A stretch of 64,000 bases of DNA from Lentibacter algarum (GCF_040580765.1 NZ_CP158687.1:3162001-3226000); one strand, 5' to 3'; positions 36,439 through 45,540 are shown, numbered from the stretch's first letter. Notes: a model not told the origin generated them from the sequence alone. Numbers and translations are program-made.

Positions 36439-37773
36439 TCAGGTGCTTGACAGGACTTTCTCAGCAGCAGCGGCCACGCGGAGGAGCTTTTCTTCCTCAA
36501 AAGCTGCGCCCATGAACAGAATTCCGCAGCTCGGCGTGTCTGTTGGCAGGGTTATCGCAGGCAGACCGAGGAGGTTGCCGATCCGCGTGTTACGAAGGGA
36601 GAGCAGGTTTTCTGAGATGTAATAGTCGCTATCTGTCATTAGGCGCTCGGCGTCGGGCGGCAAAATGGGTGCGCTGGGCAGGAGGACGGCGTCATATCCG
36701 GCGACGCGCGTGGCCCATTTCGAGCGTGCTGCGTCAATGGCTTGCCACGCGGCGACATAATCGGCGGCGGCATGGCCTGCGCCAGAGCGGAAGCGCGCGA
36801 GAATTTCGGGGAACATTTTGTCTGGTGCAGCGTCAATGACTTCTTTCCAGGTGCCGTAGGCCTCGGATGTGAAGAGGATCGGCGAGAGTGGCATGACTTC
36901 GGCGACTTCGGGGGCCTCAATGTGTTCGATCGTTGCGCCTGCGGCTTTGAGGCGCGCAATCGCGCTGTCAAAGGCGGCTTTGGGCGCGTCCCGAACATCA
37001 TCAGGGGCGATGGTGTCAAGGATGGCGAGGCGCAGACCCTTTGCTGAGACGCCTTTAAGATCGGCGGCTTGTCCACCTTCGAGCGCGGCGAGCATGAGGG
37101 CAGCGTCTTCCACTGTGCGGCAGAGCGGGCCGATTGTGTCAAACTTTTCGCAGAGCGGCACAACGCCTGTGAGGGGGATGCGGGTGGCCGTTGTTTTGAG
37201 GCCGACAAGATCGTTCCATGCCGCAGGGATGCGCACGCTTCCGCCCGTATCTGAGCCAATACCACAAGGAGCCAGAGCAAAGGCAACCGAGGCCGCAGCG
37301 CCAGAGGAAGATCCGCCTGCAACAGCGGCGTGATCGTTTACACAAGGGGGCGTTTCGGTCACGGGGTTGAGACCAAGGCCAGAGAAGGCCAGCTCGCTCA
37401 TATGGGTTTTGCCGAGGCAAACGAGGCCCGATTGAGTAGCGTTTTGAAGCACCCATGCGTCGCTATCTGGCACGCGGTCTTTGAGGAGGGCGGAGCCCGC
37501 TTCTGTGGCTGTACCCGCCGTATCAAATAGGTCTTTCCAGCTTACGGGAACGCCATCAAGCGGGCCGCGGCGTAAGCCTGCTTTGGCACGCTCGGAGGCG
37601 GCCTTTGCTTCGGCTCTGGCGCGCTCTTCTGTGAGGCGGGCATAGATGCGTGTGCCGAAGGGGTGGGCCTTGATGGCGGAGAGATATTTTTCTGTAAGGT
37701 CAATGGGATCAATCTCGCCTGCGGCGATACCACGGCCCAGATCGGCCATGCTCATTGTGAGCCATTTTTCCAT
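36439..37773 (-). CDS. amidase-signature family hydrolase
   Basis: 444-aa amidase with the full Ser-cisSer-Lys triad: Lys in PVSWKDLFD near residue 78, Ser in GGSSSGAAASVA near 155 and Ser in GSDTGGSVRIPA near 178. It hydrolyses an unknown amide. No gatB/gatC genes are beside it and the C-terminus lacks clear GatA features, so it is not called GatA. An AAAGGG site lies 7 nt upstream of the ATG. Confidence 0.87.
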   Translation of the reverse strand: MEKWLTMSMADLGRGIAAGEIDPIDLTEKYLSAIKAHPFGTRIYARLTEERARAEAKAASERAKAGLRRGPLDGVPVSWKDLFDTAGTATEAGSALLKDRVPDSDAWVLQNATQSGLVCLGKTHMSELAFSGLGLNPVTETPPCVNDHAAVAGGSSSGAAASVAFALAPCGIGSDTGGSVRIPAAWNDLVGLKTTATRIPLTGVVPLCEKFDTIGPLCRTVEDAALMLAALEGGQAADLKGVSAKGLRLAILDTIAPDDVRDAPKAAFDSAIARLKAAGATIEHIEAPEVAEVMPLSPILFTSEAYGTWKEVIDAAPDKMFPEILARFRSGAGHAAADYVAAWQAIDAARSKWATRVAGYDAVLLPSAPILPPDAERLMTDSDYYISENLLSLRNTRIGNLLGLPAITLPTDTPSCGILFMGAAFEEEKLLRVAAAAEKVLSST

Positions 37774-37860
37774 TTTACATCCCTTTTCGCTGCGTTCAAA
37801 ACCACGGTAGCGGCGTTCTGTTGCATGGACAATCCCGCAGGCTCAGGCATAGTGAAACAC

Positions 37861-39075
37861 ATGACATATGACAGTGATATCGCAATCGTAGGCGGCGGGC
37901 TAAACGGCCCCGTATTGGCGCTGGCTTTGGCCGCGCGGGGGCGGCGTGTGAGCATCATTGATGCGCAGCCTGAAACAGTACGTGCGAATGCAGCGTTTGA
38001 TGGGCGAGCCTATGCTTTGGCCTTCGCTTCGATCCGGCTTTTGCAGCGTTTGGGCCTTTGGAATAAGGTGTCTGAGCACGCGCAGCCTATGAACGAGATC
38101 AAGGCAAGCGATGGCCGCGCAGGGCAAGGACCAGCGCCGTTTTTCCTGCATTTCGAGCGTGGTGAGCTGGAAGAAGGCCCTATGGGCCATATGCTTGAAG
38201 ACCGCTACCTGCGACGCGCGTTGCTTGAGGCGGTGGCGGCGCATCAGGGGATCGAAACCATCGAGGGAAAGGTTGTTTCCCAAGAGGTGAATGATAGCGG
38301 TGCGTGGCTGACTTTGGCCTCTGGCGATGTACATTCTACACGGCTGATTGTTGGGGCGGACGGACGTGCATCAGGCACGGCTGAGCGCGCACGAATCAGG
38401 CGTACGGGCTGGGAGTATGGCCAAACGGCTCTTGTCTGCGCGATTGCCCATGAAAAACCGCATAATGGCATTGCGCATCAATTTTTTATGCCTGAGGGGC
38501 CGTTGGCTATTTTGCCGCTTCCGGGAAACCGCAGCTCTATTGTCTGGTCAGAGCGTTCGGAGCGGGCGAATGGCATCAACGATCTAAGTGATTCAGACTA
38601 TCTTGAAGTGCTGCGCCCGCGCTTTGGGGACTTCCTCGGGGAGATCAAACTGGACGGCAAGCGCTTTGCCTATCCGCTCAAGTTGACCATTGCGAATTCC
38701 TTTATAGAGCAAAGGCTTGCGCTTGTTGGTGATGCGGCGCACGGGATGCATCCGATTGCGGGGCAGGGGCTCAATGCGGGACTCCGCGATGTGGCGGCGC
38801 TGGCGCATGTGATCGAGCACGCAGAGCAGCGCGGCGAGGACTTTGCCAGCCAGCTTGTGCTGGAGCGCTATCAAAGCTGGCGGAGGTTTGACACGGCGAC
38901 TTTGGCGGCGACGACAGATCTAACCAACAAGCTGTTTTCAAATGATAATCCGATCCTCAGAGCGGGGCGCGACCTTGGCATGGGGCTGATCAATGCGATG
39001 CCCGGTGTGAAACGCGGATTTATGCGCGAAGCGGCAGGTTTGAACGGCGATTTGCCCGACCTCATGCAATTGTGA
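37861..39075 (+). CDS. UbiH/UbiF/COQ6-family FAD monooxygenase
   Basis: 404-aa flavoprotein hydroxylase, probably of ubiquinone synthesis. FAD motif IVGGGLNGPVLALAL near residue 9, the DG motif LIVGADGRASGTAE near 165, and GDAAHGMHPIAGQGLNAG near 290 are all seen. It starts 87 bp from the amidase gene in the opposite direction. Which ring position it hydroxylates cannot be told; alphaproteobacteria often use UbiL/UbiM-type members. Confidence 0.88.
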   Translation: MTYDSDIAIVGGGLNGPVLALALAARGRRVSIIDAQPETVRANAAFDGRAYALAFASIRLLQRLGLWNKVSEHAQPMNEIKASDGRAGQGPAPFFLHFERGELEEGPMGHMLEDRYLRRALLEAVAAHQGIETIEGKVVSQEVNDSGAWLTLASGDVHSTRLIVGADGRASGTAERARIRRTGWEYGQTALVCAIAHEKPHNGIAHQFFMPEGPLAILPLPGNRSSIVWSERSERANGINDLSDSDYLEVLRPRFGDFLGEIKLDGKRFAYPLKLTIANSFIEQRLALVGDAAHGMHPIAGQGLNAGLRDVAALAHVIEHAEQRGEDFASQLVLERYQSWRRFDTATLAATTDLTNKLFSNDNPILRAGRDLGMGLINAMPGVKRGFMREAAGLNGDLPDLMQL

Positions 39076-39125
39076 TCTCCAAAGGTTAACGTGTTTTGAA
39101 CCCTCTCCCAGGAGGGGGGTGAAAA

Positions 39126-39158
39126 GCGTGCACAATGCGTGCACAACCCGTGCACCGA
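39126..39158. repeat. three 11-bp tandem units centred on GTGCAC
   Basis: GCGTGCACAAT, GCGTGCACAAC and CCGTGCACCGA follow each other directly. The palindrome GTGCAC thus recurs at one-helical-turn spacing. The site lies between converging genes, not in an obvious promoter. Confidence 0.6.
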
Positions 39159-39269
39159 CAAAACAGGATTTTGCTGCAGCGCGCAGGTGTTGACGCTGCG
39201 TGCGGTGGGTTTGGGGGATGTTAGAGGCTGGCTTGGCAGATTGCCGTTTTCCGAGCGCGGTATGCGCAG

Positions 39270-39455
39270 TTACGCCTCGAGCTTGCGCGCTTCATCAAAC
39301 AGCATCACAGGGATGCCATCGCGGATAGGGTAAGCAAGGTTTGCGGAGGCGCTGATCAGCTCTTGGGCCTCGGCGTCATATTCGAGCCGCCCTTGGGAGA
39401 CGGGGCAAACGAGGGCTTCAAGCATGTGGCGGTCGAACGTCGGTGTTTCGGTCAT
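39270..39455 (-). CDS. Trm112-family small protein
   Basis: 61-aa UPF0434/Trm112-like protein: [28 protein letters not shown]. It usually partners methyltransferases. Only one of the cysteines of the zinc-binding relatives remains (VCPVSQ), as is common in bacterial members. Its ATG overlaps the LON-domain gene's stop by 4 nt. Confidence 0.85.
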   Translation of the reverse strand: MTETPTFDRHMLEALVCPVSQGRLEYDAEAQELISASANLAYPIRDGIPVMLFDEARKLEA

Positions 39456-40099
39456 TGGAGAATATCCTCGCCATCGCCGCCGCTGTGCAGGGCGAATTCG
39501 ATCAGGGTCACGAGGGTTTCGCGACGGGTGGAAAGAGAGGGTGCTTCGAGCAGCGCCTGTTTGTCCTCGGGGGAGAAATCAAGCAGCATGGAGAGGGAGT
39601 TGACGAGGAGTTCGTCATCAGCCTCTTGCAGGGTTTCCCAGTCTGTATTGAGGCCCTTGGCGGAGAAGAACCGCTCGAGCAGTGCGAGGAATTTGGCACG
39701 GTCAAAAACGGGGTCGTGCTCTTCGGGGCCCATATCTTTTTCAAAACCATCCCAGCTCACTTCAGCACGACGGTAGGGCGCGAAGCCCTCGACTTGGGAA
39801 GAGATGCGGTACCGCGATATGCCCGTGAGGGTGATCATGTAGCGGCCATCATCTGTTTCGTTGAACTGTGTGATGCGACCAGCGCAGCCGATTGTCATCA
39901 GCGCATCATCGGCGCTGTGTGGGCCTGTGTCGGGTTGGATCATTCCGATGAGACGTTCGGGCGTTTTGAGCGCGTCATCAAGCATGGTGAGGTAACGCGG
40001 TTCAAAGATATGCAGCGGCATATTGGAGCGCGGCAAGAGCAGCGCACCAGGAAGCGGAAAGATGGGAATGACGCTGGGCAGATCTTTAAATTTGCGCAT
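39452..40099 (-). CDS. LON substrate-binding domain protein
   Basis: 215-aa protein made only of the N-terminal Lon-like (PUA-like) domain; no AAA+ or protease part. The opening [26 protein letters not shown] is typical. Function unknown; found across alphaproteobacteria between thioredoxin and Trm112 genes, as here (8 nt from the former, 4-nt overlap with the latter). Confidence 0.88.
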   Translation of the reverse strand: MRKFKDLPSVIPIFPLPGALLLPRSNMPLHIFEPRYLTMLDDALKTPERLIGMIQPDTGPHSADDALMTIGCAGRITQFNETDDGRYMITLTGISRYRISSQVEGFAPYRRAEVSWDGFEKDMGPEEHDPVFDRAKFLALLERFFSAKGLNTDWETLQEADDELLVNSLSMLLDFSPEDKQALLEAPSLSTRRETLVTLIEFALHSGGDGEDILQ

Positions 40100-40107
40100 G
40101 TTTTTCC

Positions 40108-41034
40108 TCAGATCAGGATCATGGAGCCGAGCTTGCGGCGGCCTGCCAACGCGATTGGGTCTTGTGGCGGGAGGGCGTCAAACAGTGTGAAGAGCTGGGC
40201 TTTGGCGGCGCCATCGTTCCACTCGCGGTCGCGGCGGAAGAGCTCAAGCAACTGGGCGACGGCTTCGGCCATATCACCCGCGCCTTGCAGTGCATTGGCG
40301 TAGTCAAAGCGCGCTTGGTGATCATCGGGGTTTGCCTCGGATGCGGCCTGAAGCTCTGCGACGGGGCCAGCATTTGCGGCTTGTTTTGCAAGCTCAAGCT
40401 GGGCATGAGCGGCCTCAAGTTCGGGCGCTGCACTGATTTCGGCGGGCGCACCGTTGAGAGTTGCTTCTGCGCCCGAGAGATCGTCGAGTGCGATATAGGC
40501 GCGGACGAGGCCACCGTAGGCTGCGGCGTGATTTGGCTCTTCTTCGAGGATCGCCGCGAAAGTCTGTGCTGCGTCGGCTGCTGCGCCTTCGGCGAGCATA
40601 TCTTCGGCAGCAGCGACGGCATCATCAAGCCCACCTGAGGCATCACCGCCCGCGGCATCGACGACTTTCTTCACGAAAGCGTCAAGCTCCGACTGGGGCA
40701 CGGCGCCTTGGAACATATCCACGGGGCGGCCTTGGTAGAAGCCGACAACTGTGGGGATCGATTGGATCGGGAGACCCTGCTGGGCGAGCATCTGGGCGAG
40801 GCGCTGCTCTTGATCAACATCGACCTTGGCCATTTTGACCGCGCCCTTGGCTTTGGTCACGGCGCCTTCAAGCATCGGGCCAAGGGTCTTGCAGGGGCCA
40901 CACCATGGCGCCCAGAAGTCGACGATCACCGGGGTCTCCATCGAGGCTTCAACCACGTCTTTCATGAAGGTGGCTTCTGTGACGTCAAAGATCAGATTTT
41001 CTGTTGCGGCGGGCTGTGAAAGATTGAGGTCCAT
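40108..41034 (-). CDS. thioredoxin-TPR protein (CnoX/YbbN-like)
   Basis: 308-aa protein. The N-terminal thioredoxin domain has a complete WCGPC redox motif near residue 44 and IQSIPTVVGFYQG with the cis-Pro. From about residue 130 it is an Ala/Glu-rich run of TPR helices. E. coli YbbN (CnoX) with this layout is a chaperone-holdase linked to GroEL; E. coli itself has an altered motif, whereas here both cysteines are kept, so reductase activity is possible. Confidence 0.88.
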   Translation of the reverse strand: MDLNLSQPAATENLIFDVTEATFMKDVVEASMETPVIVDFWAPWCGPCKTLGPMLEGAVTKAKGAVKMAKVDVDQEQRLAQMLAQQGLPIQSIPTVVGFYQGRPVDMFQGAVPQSELDAFVKKVVDAAGGDASGGLDDAVAAAEDMLAEGAAADAAQTFAAILEEEPNHAAAYGGLVRAYIALDDLSGAEATLNGAPAEISAAPELEAAHAQLELAKQAANAGPVAELQAASEANPDDHQARFDYANALQGAGDMAEAVAQLLELFRRDREWNDGAAKAQLFTLFDALPPQDPIALAGRRKLGSMILI

Positions 41035-41107
41035 CGGGGACTCCTTTGGAAGATGTGTTGCCCTTTATGTGAGGGATGCGCGCCGCGCTTGCAAGGGGCG
41101 GGCGCGG

Positions 41108-41896
41108 TTAGATATCAAACGTGGCGAAGACTGGCGCGTGATCCGAGGGCTGGGTCCAGCCGCGGGCGGCGCGCAGTACGCGGGAGGAATGAGCGGCGCT
41201 TGAGATGTCGGGGGTGGCCCAGACGTGATCAAGGCGGCGGCCTTTGTCGGCGTCGTCCCAGTCTTTGGCGCGGTAGGACCACCACGAATAGAGCAGACCC
41301 TCAGGGAGATCCTGACGGGTGATGTCGACCCATTTGCCTGCGTCTTGCGTCTGCGCGAGGGCTTCGACTTCGATGGGGGTGTGGGAGACGACTTTGAGGA
41401 GTTTCTTGTGGTCCCAGACGTCGTCTTCGCGGGGGGCGATGTTGAGATCGCCCACGAGGATCGATTTTTGAGGGGCTGCGGCATGGAACGCGTCGCGCAT
41501 CTCGGTGAGGTAGTCGAGCTTTTGGCCGAACTTCTCGTTCACTTCGCGGTCGGCGACATCGCCGCCAGCGGGGACGTAGAAGTTATGAACTGTGACGCCG
41601 TTGTCTAGCTTGCCCGCGATATGGCGGGCGTGGCCGAGGCTTGCGTAATCTTCGGCGCCCGCTTCGACCATGGGGATTTTGGAGAGGATCGCGACGCCGT
41701 TGTAGCCCTTCTGGCCGCGTGCGACCATGTGGGTATAGCCGAGCGCTTTGAAGCCATCGAGGGGGATTTTATCAACAGGGCTTTTGCACTCTTGCAGACA
41801 GAGAACATCGGGGGCTTCTTCAGAGAGCAGCTTGAGCACCAGAGGTTCGCGCAGGCGCACGGAGTTGATGTTCCAAGTGGCGAGTGTGAATGACAT
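41108..41896 (-). CDS. xthA: exodeoxyribonuclease III
   Basis: 262-aa AP endonuclease/exonuclease of the EEP fold. WNINSVRLR at the N-terminus, LQECK with the metal-binding Glu near residue 35, YNGVAIL near 65, GDLNIAPRE near 150 and the C-terminal catalytic SDHAPV are all present. An AGGAG site precedes the ATG. Confidence 0.94.
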   Translation of the reverse strand: MSFTLATWNINSVRLREPLVLKLLSEEAPDVLCLQECKSPVDKIPLDGFKALGYTHMVARGQKGYNGVAILSKIPMVEAGAEDYASLGHARHIAGKLDNGVTVHNFYVPAGGDVADREVNEKFGQKLDYLTEMRDAFHAAAPQKSILVGDLNIAPREDDVWDHKKLLKVVSHTPIEVEALAQTQDAGKWVDITRQDLPEGLLYSWWSYRAKDWDDADKGRRLDHVWATPDISSAAHSSRVLRAARGWTQPSDHAPVFATFDI

Positions 41897-41998
41897 GTGG
41901 TGCTCCTGACTGAAAGAGCCTTTGATCTAACACAACATGCATGGGCAGGGAATCGACTATTGCTTGTGATGCTTCGCAGAATAGACAGGAATACACTT

Positions 41999-42706
41999 AT
42001 GGCTAAAGGACCGCCCGCACATCCCGAAATGCGGCATTATGTAAACAGGAGTGGCTGGCTGCGTGCGGCTGTTTTGGGGGCGAATGACGGGATTGTCTCC
42101 ACTTCGGCGTTGATTGTCGGAGTGGCTGCAGCGGAGCCTGAAGTGAAGACAGTGTTTTTGGCGGGCTTTGCGGGGCTGGTGGCTGGGGCGATGTCGATGT
42201 CGGCGGGCGAGTATGTTTCGGTGTCGTCGCAATCAGATATCGAAAAGGCTGATATTGCGCGTGAAATCAAGTCTCTAGAGCAAAACCCCGAGACCGAAAT
42301 CAACGAGCTTGTTCAAATTTATGAAGAGCGCGGGCTTTCGGAGGGGACGGCGCGGACTGTTGCGCTGGAGCTGACCGAGCATGACGCGTTGGGCGCGCAT
42401 GTGCGGGATGAGCTGGGCTTGTCAGAGGTGCTTTCGGCGCGGCCCTTTGAGGCGGCTTTGGCTTCGGGAATGACCTTTTCTGTTGCGGCGGCTGTGCCTC
42501 TTGTGGCGGCCGTGCTTGCGCCAGCAGGTTCTATTATAACAGTGGTGCTGGCTGTGACGGTGCTTGCTCTTATTGTTTTGGGCGCACTGGGGGCCTATGC
42601 GGGCGGCGCTCCAAAGGGGCCAGCCATGCTGCGGGTTGTGGTCTGGGGTATATTTGCCATGGCTGTGAGCGCGTTATTGGGGCGGCTTTTTGGGGTGGTT
42701 GTTTAG
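41999..42706 (+). CDS. VIT1/CCC1-family metal transporter
   Basis: 235-aa membrane protein with GANDGIVSTSALIVGVAAA in helix 1 (near residue 23), AGAMSMSAGEYVSVSSQ in helix 2 and three C-terminal helices. The charged stretch between helices 2 and 3 (about 85-150, Glu-rich) resembles the metal-binding domain of VIT1. Family members move Fe2+ or Mn2+ out of the cytosol. Start at 41999 (MAKGPPAHPEM) with AGGAAT upstream. Confidence 0.87.
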   Translation: MAKGPPAHPEMRHYVNRSGWLRAAVLGANDGIVSTSALIVGVAAAEPEVKTVFLAGFAGLVAGAMSMSAGEYVSVSSQSDIEKADIAREIKSLEQNPETEINELVQIYEERGLSEGTARTVALELTEHDALGAHVRDELGLSEVLSARPFEAALASGMTFSVAAAVPLVAAVLAPAGSIITVVLAVTVLALIVLGALGAYAGGAPKGPAMLRVVVWGIFAMAVSALLGRLFGVVV

Positions 42707-42974
42707 GGTTTGAAGCTTCTCACTGAGTGGTTGAGCGATAAGCGGCGGGATGGGCTGGTCACTTGAACCTGTATCAAATAGCCGTGTCTTGCCTATGGTC
42801 CATGTGTCTCTTTTACATTTCTGGACGGTCAACCAGCTGTCCTCATGCGTGAGACCACCTGCGAGACAAAGCTCGGAAATGGGGCACTTGAACGTTTTCA
42901 TGTGAGCAAGAACAACCGAGGCCGAGAGGCGAGGCAAGCGGGTGGCGTGTTGCGTATTGAAGTGAGGGTTTAAA
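42707..42974. other. intergenic stretch, no gene called
   Basis: Between the VIT1-type gene and the predicted small RNA. Minus-strand frames stay open through it, but they have no ribosome site, no recognisable domain and would have to read through the terminator at 42975-43003. I see nothing else here. Confidence 0.5.
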
Positions 42975-43003
42975 CAAAAAAAGGCCGAGCGCGGGGCTCG
43001 GCC
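42975..43003 (-). terminator. intrinsic terminator of predicted small RNA
   Basis: Perfect 8-bp stem GGCCGAGC/GCTCGGCC with a 5-nt loop. On the minus strand it is followed by a run of seven U, then GUUU: a textbook Rho-independent terminator. Confidence 0.88.
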
Positions 43004-43051
43004 AAAGTCCAACAGGGAGGTGCATATGATAGACCGCATATGCGACGGTAT
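42975..43051 (-). ncRNA. predicted FNR-controlled small RNA, about 77 nt
   Basis: Delimited by a predicted start near 43051 and the terminator at 42975-43003. The RNA would hold a 5' hairpin (GCATATG/CATATGC, 8-nt loop), an unpaired stretch with ACCUCCCU, which is complementary to Shine-Dalgarno sequences, and the terminator stem. A -10-like TACAAG (43063-43058) lies exactly 22 nt after a perfect FNR box, the spacing of class II FNR promoters. No such RNA is known to me at this locus. Confidence 0.6.
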
Positions 43052-43085
43052 ACTTAACTTGTATTGGCAACTTTGAGATGCATCT

Positions 43086-43099
43086 TTGATGCAGATCAA
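43086..43099 (-). promoter_or_regulatory. FNR/FnrL box
   Basis: TTGATGCAGATCAA, a full match to TTGAT-N4-ATCAA. It lies 13 nt past the response-regulator stop codon. Its centre is 41.5 nt from the predicted start of the minus-strand small RNA, so it should activate under low oxygen. Confidence 0.75.
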
Positions 43100-43112
43100 G
43101 TCACTTTATTTT

Positions 43113-43799
43113 TCAAGCGACGAGGCGGTAGCCTCCTGACTCAGTGACCAGAAGCCTTGCATTGGAGGGGTCTGGCTCGATTTTCTGGCGCAGGCGGTAG
43201 ATGTGTGTCTCTAGCGTATGGGTTGTAACCCCTGCGTTGTAGCCCCAGACCTCGTGAAGCAGCACATCGCGCGCGACGACGCCGTCTGTGGAGCGATAGA
43301 GGAACTTGAGGATGTTTGTTTCTTTCTCGGTTAGGCGAATCTTTTTCTCATCTTCAGTGATCAGCATCTTCATTGAGGGCTTGAAGGTATATGGCCCGAG
43401 CGTGAACACCGCGTCTTCGCTTTGCTCATGCTGGCGCAGCTGGGCACGGATACGCGCAAGCAGGACCGGAAACTTGAACGGTTTGGTGACGTAATCATTG
43501 GCGCCCGCATCTAGACCGAGAATTGTGTCAGCGTCGCTATCGTGGCCTGTGAGCATAAGCACAGGCGCTTTGACACCTTGTTTGCGCATCAGGCGGCAGA
43601 GTTCGCGGCCGTCGGTGTCGGGGAGGCCGACATCGAGGATGATCAGATCATAGAGGCCTTCTTTGGTCTTTTGCATGGCAGTTGCGCCGCTGTCGGCCTC
43701 GAAGACATCAAAGTCTTCGGTCATGACAAGTTGTTCACTCAACGCTTCGCGCAGGTCATCATCATCGTCGACGAGCAGGATTTTTCTGAGTTGCGCCAT
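43113..43799 (-). CDS. cenR: OmpR-family response regulator, CenR-like
   Basis: 228-aa two-domain regulator. The receiver has acidic DDDDD at residues 11-15, phospho-acceptor Asp in LIILDVGLPD near 56 and the switch Lys in YVTKPFKF near 107. The winged-helix DNA-binding domain spans about 130-226 (VTTHTLETHIYRLRQKIE). The stretch QHEQSEDAVFTLGPYTFKP matches my memory of alphaproteobacterial CenR, an envelope regulator; the name is a best guess. No kinase gene is adjacent. Confidence 0.75.
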   Translation of the reverse strand: MAQLRKILLVDDDDDLREALSEQLVMTEDFDVFEADSGATAMQKTKEGLYDLIILDVGLPDTDGRELCRLMRKQGVKAPVLMLTGHDSDADTILGLDAGANDYVTKPFKFPVLLARIRAQLRQHEQSEDAVFTLGPYTFKPSMKMLITEDEKKIRLTEKETNILKFLYRSTDGVVARDVLLHEVWGYNAGVTTHTLETHIYRLRQKIEPDPSNARLLVTESGGYRLVA

Positions 43800-43939
43800 G
43801 AGGGCCTCCTATCGGGTTGTGCCTACTAGAAATAGGGCAGATCACGGCGCTGGCAAGTTTTGTAGCAAGGTTTCACGCGCTCGTGTTGCACAGGCTGTTT
43901 TTGTTTCAGTTCTGCAATTTTTTGGCCTAAGGATGTGCC

Positions 43940-45031
43940 ATGAATTTAGGCCCTGACATAAACGAGACCTTGGCACGCGCGCGGGCAGACCTGCGTATTG
44001 GTGTGCCTGTGGTCCTTTTGAGCGCTGATGGCGCGGCGCTTGTGATGGCGGCAGAGACTGCCGAGAGCGCGCGGCTTGAGGCGATGCGCGCGCGGGGGCT
44101 GACCCCTGTGTTGGCGATTACGGCGCGCCGCGCGGAGACGCTGAAGGCGCGGTGTTATGACGGCGATATGGCGCGAATTGTGCTGCCTGACGGTGCAGAT
44201 TTACGCTGGGTCTTGGCAGTCGCGGACCCGAAAGACGACCTAGCGAACCCGATGAAAGGGCCGCTTCAGAGCGCGCGCGAGGGCGGGGCGCAGCTTCACC
44301 GGCTTTCACTCATGCTCTGTAAGGCGGCGCGGCTTTTGCCTGCGGCTTTGGTGGCAGATCTAGCGGATGCTGAGGCGTTTGCGGCTGCGGAACGGCTGAC
44401 TGTGGTGGATGCGGAGGCGGCGGCGCAGGCGATGGACGCGAGCGCGGCTTTGCAGGAGATTGTTGCAGCGCGTGTGCCTATTGAGGTGGCGGAAAACACG
44501 CGACTGCATGTGTTTCGTCCTGAGGACGGCAGCGAAGAGCATTATGCCATTGAGATTGGGCGGCCCGACCGAGCGCTACCTGTGCTGACGCGGCTGCATT
44601 CGGCGTGCTTTACGGGCGATCTTATGGGCTCGCTCAAATGCGATTGTGGCCCACAGCTGCGCGGTGCTTTGGCGCAGATGGGTGCTGAGGGCGCAGGTAT
44701 TTTGCTTTATCTCAACCAAGAGGGGCGTGGGATTGGTCTTGCCAACAAAATGCGCGCTTATAGTTTGCAGGACCAAGGCTTTGATACGGTTGAGGCCAAT
44801 CACCGCCTTGGTTTTGAAGACGACGAGCGCGACTTTCGGGTGGGCAGTGCTATTCTGAAAGAGCTTGGCTTTGGTGCGATCAGGCTGATGACGAACAACC
44901 CAGCCAAGATATCCATGATGGAAAAGACGGGTGTGAAAGTGGTCGAGCGTGTACCGCTTGTTGTGGGTGAAAACGCGCATAACCACGGCTACCTTAAGGT
45001 GAAGGCGGCGAAATCGGGGCATTTGCTTTGA
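43940..45031 (+). CDS. ribA: GTP cyclohydrolase II with degenerate RibB-like half
   Basis: 363-aa protein for the first step of riboflavin synthesis. The C-terminal half (from about residue 165) has all GCH II features: RLHSACFTGDLMGSLKCDCG with three zinc cysteines, QEGRGIGL and the arginine-rich GTP site, then TNNPAKI. The N-terminal 160 residues align only loosely with DHBP synthase and lack its acidic catalytic motifs, as in other Rhodobacterales. AAGGATG precedes the ATG. The next gene overlaps by 4 nt. Confidence 0.92.
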   Translation: MNLGPDINETLARARADLRIGVPVVLLSADGAALVMAAETAESARLEAMRARGLTPVLAITARRAETLKARCYDGDMARIVLPDGADLRWVLAVADPKDDLANPMKGPLQSAREGGAQLHRLSLMLCKAARLLPAALVADLADAEAFAAAERLTVVDAEAAAQAMDASAALQEIVAARVPIEVAENTRLHVFRPEDGSEEHYAIEIGRPDRALPVLTRLHSACFTGDLMGSLKCDCGPQLRGALAQMGAEGAGILLYLNQEGRGIGLANKMRAYSLQDQGFDTVEANHRLGFEDDERDFRVGSAILKELGFGAIRLMTNNPAKISMMEKTGVKVVERVPLVVGENAHNHGYLKVKAAKSGHLL

Positions 45032-45522
45032 GTGTTGCTGATCTTGTTCTGACTCCGACGGGGCTGCGCTTTTTGGGGCGGAGGTTTCCTTGTGTGATTG
45101 GCAAAGGTGGAATTTCTGCGGCCAAGCGTGAGGGTGATGGGGCGACGCCCACGGGGGCGCATCGGCTTGTCGGGATGTTGTATCGTCCTGATCGCCTTGT
45201 GCAGCCGCGGGTCTGGGCGGAGCCGATCGGGCCGCGCGACCTATGGTCGGACGAGAGCGGAGACGCTTCTTATAATCTGCCTGTGCGTGCGCCTTACGGC
45301 GGCAGCCACGAGCGACTGCGGCGAGCCGATCCGCTTTATGACCTTGTGATTGTGACGGATTGGAACTGGCCCGAGGCCGAAGCAGGCAAAGGCTCGGCTA
45401 TTTTTTTGCACCAGTGGCGGCGCGGCGGATATCCGACCGAAGGCTGTGTTGCGTTTGCGCGCGCGGATTTGCACTGGATTGCGGCGCGGATTGAGATTGG
45501 CACGCGGCTGATTGTCCGCTGA
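45028..45522 (+). CDS. YkuD-type L,D-transpeptidase catalytic domain protein
   Basis: 164-aa single-domain protein. The catalytic pattern H-x12-GC is seen as FLHQWRRGGYPTEGCVAF near residues 130-147. There is no signal peptide at this start, which is a TTG inside the ribA stop region (TTGA coupling); either export is unusual or the true start differs. It would cross-link peptidoglycan through meso-DAP or attach proteins. Confidence 0.8.
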   Translation: MSVADLVLTPTGLRFLGRRFPCVIGKGGISAAKREGDGATPTGAHRLVGMLYRPDRLVQPRVWAEPIGPRDLWSDESGDASYNLPVRAPYGGSHERLRRADPLYDLVIVTDWNWPEAEAGKGSAIFLHQWRRGGYPTEGCVAFARADLHWIAARIEIGTRLIVR

Positions 45523-45540
45523 GAGATGCTGTCTCACAGA

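Noticed and set aside
36439..37773. Glutamyl-tRNA amidotransferase subunit A
   Set aside because: No gatC or gatB neighbour and only general amidase-signature motifs.
39126..39158. CRISPR array
   Set aside because: Units of 11 bp with no spacers and no cas genes; a phased repeat only. No other array-like pattern was found in the window.
42674..43099. 141-codon minus-strand frame across the gap after the response regulator
   Set aside because: It would read through the FNR-linked promoter and the terminator hairpin and has no ribosome site; the RNA reading explains the conserved signals better.
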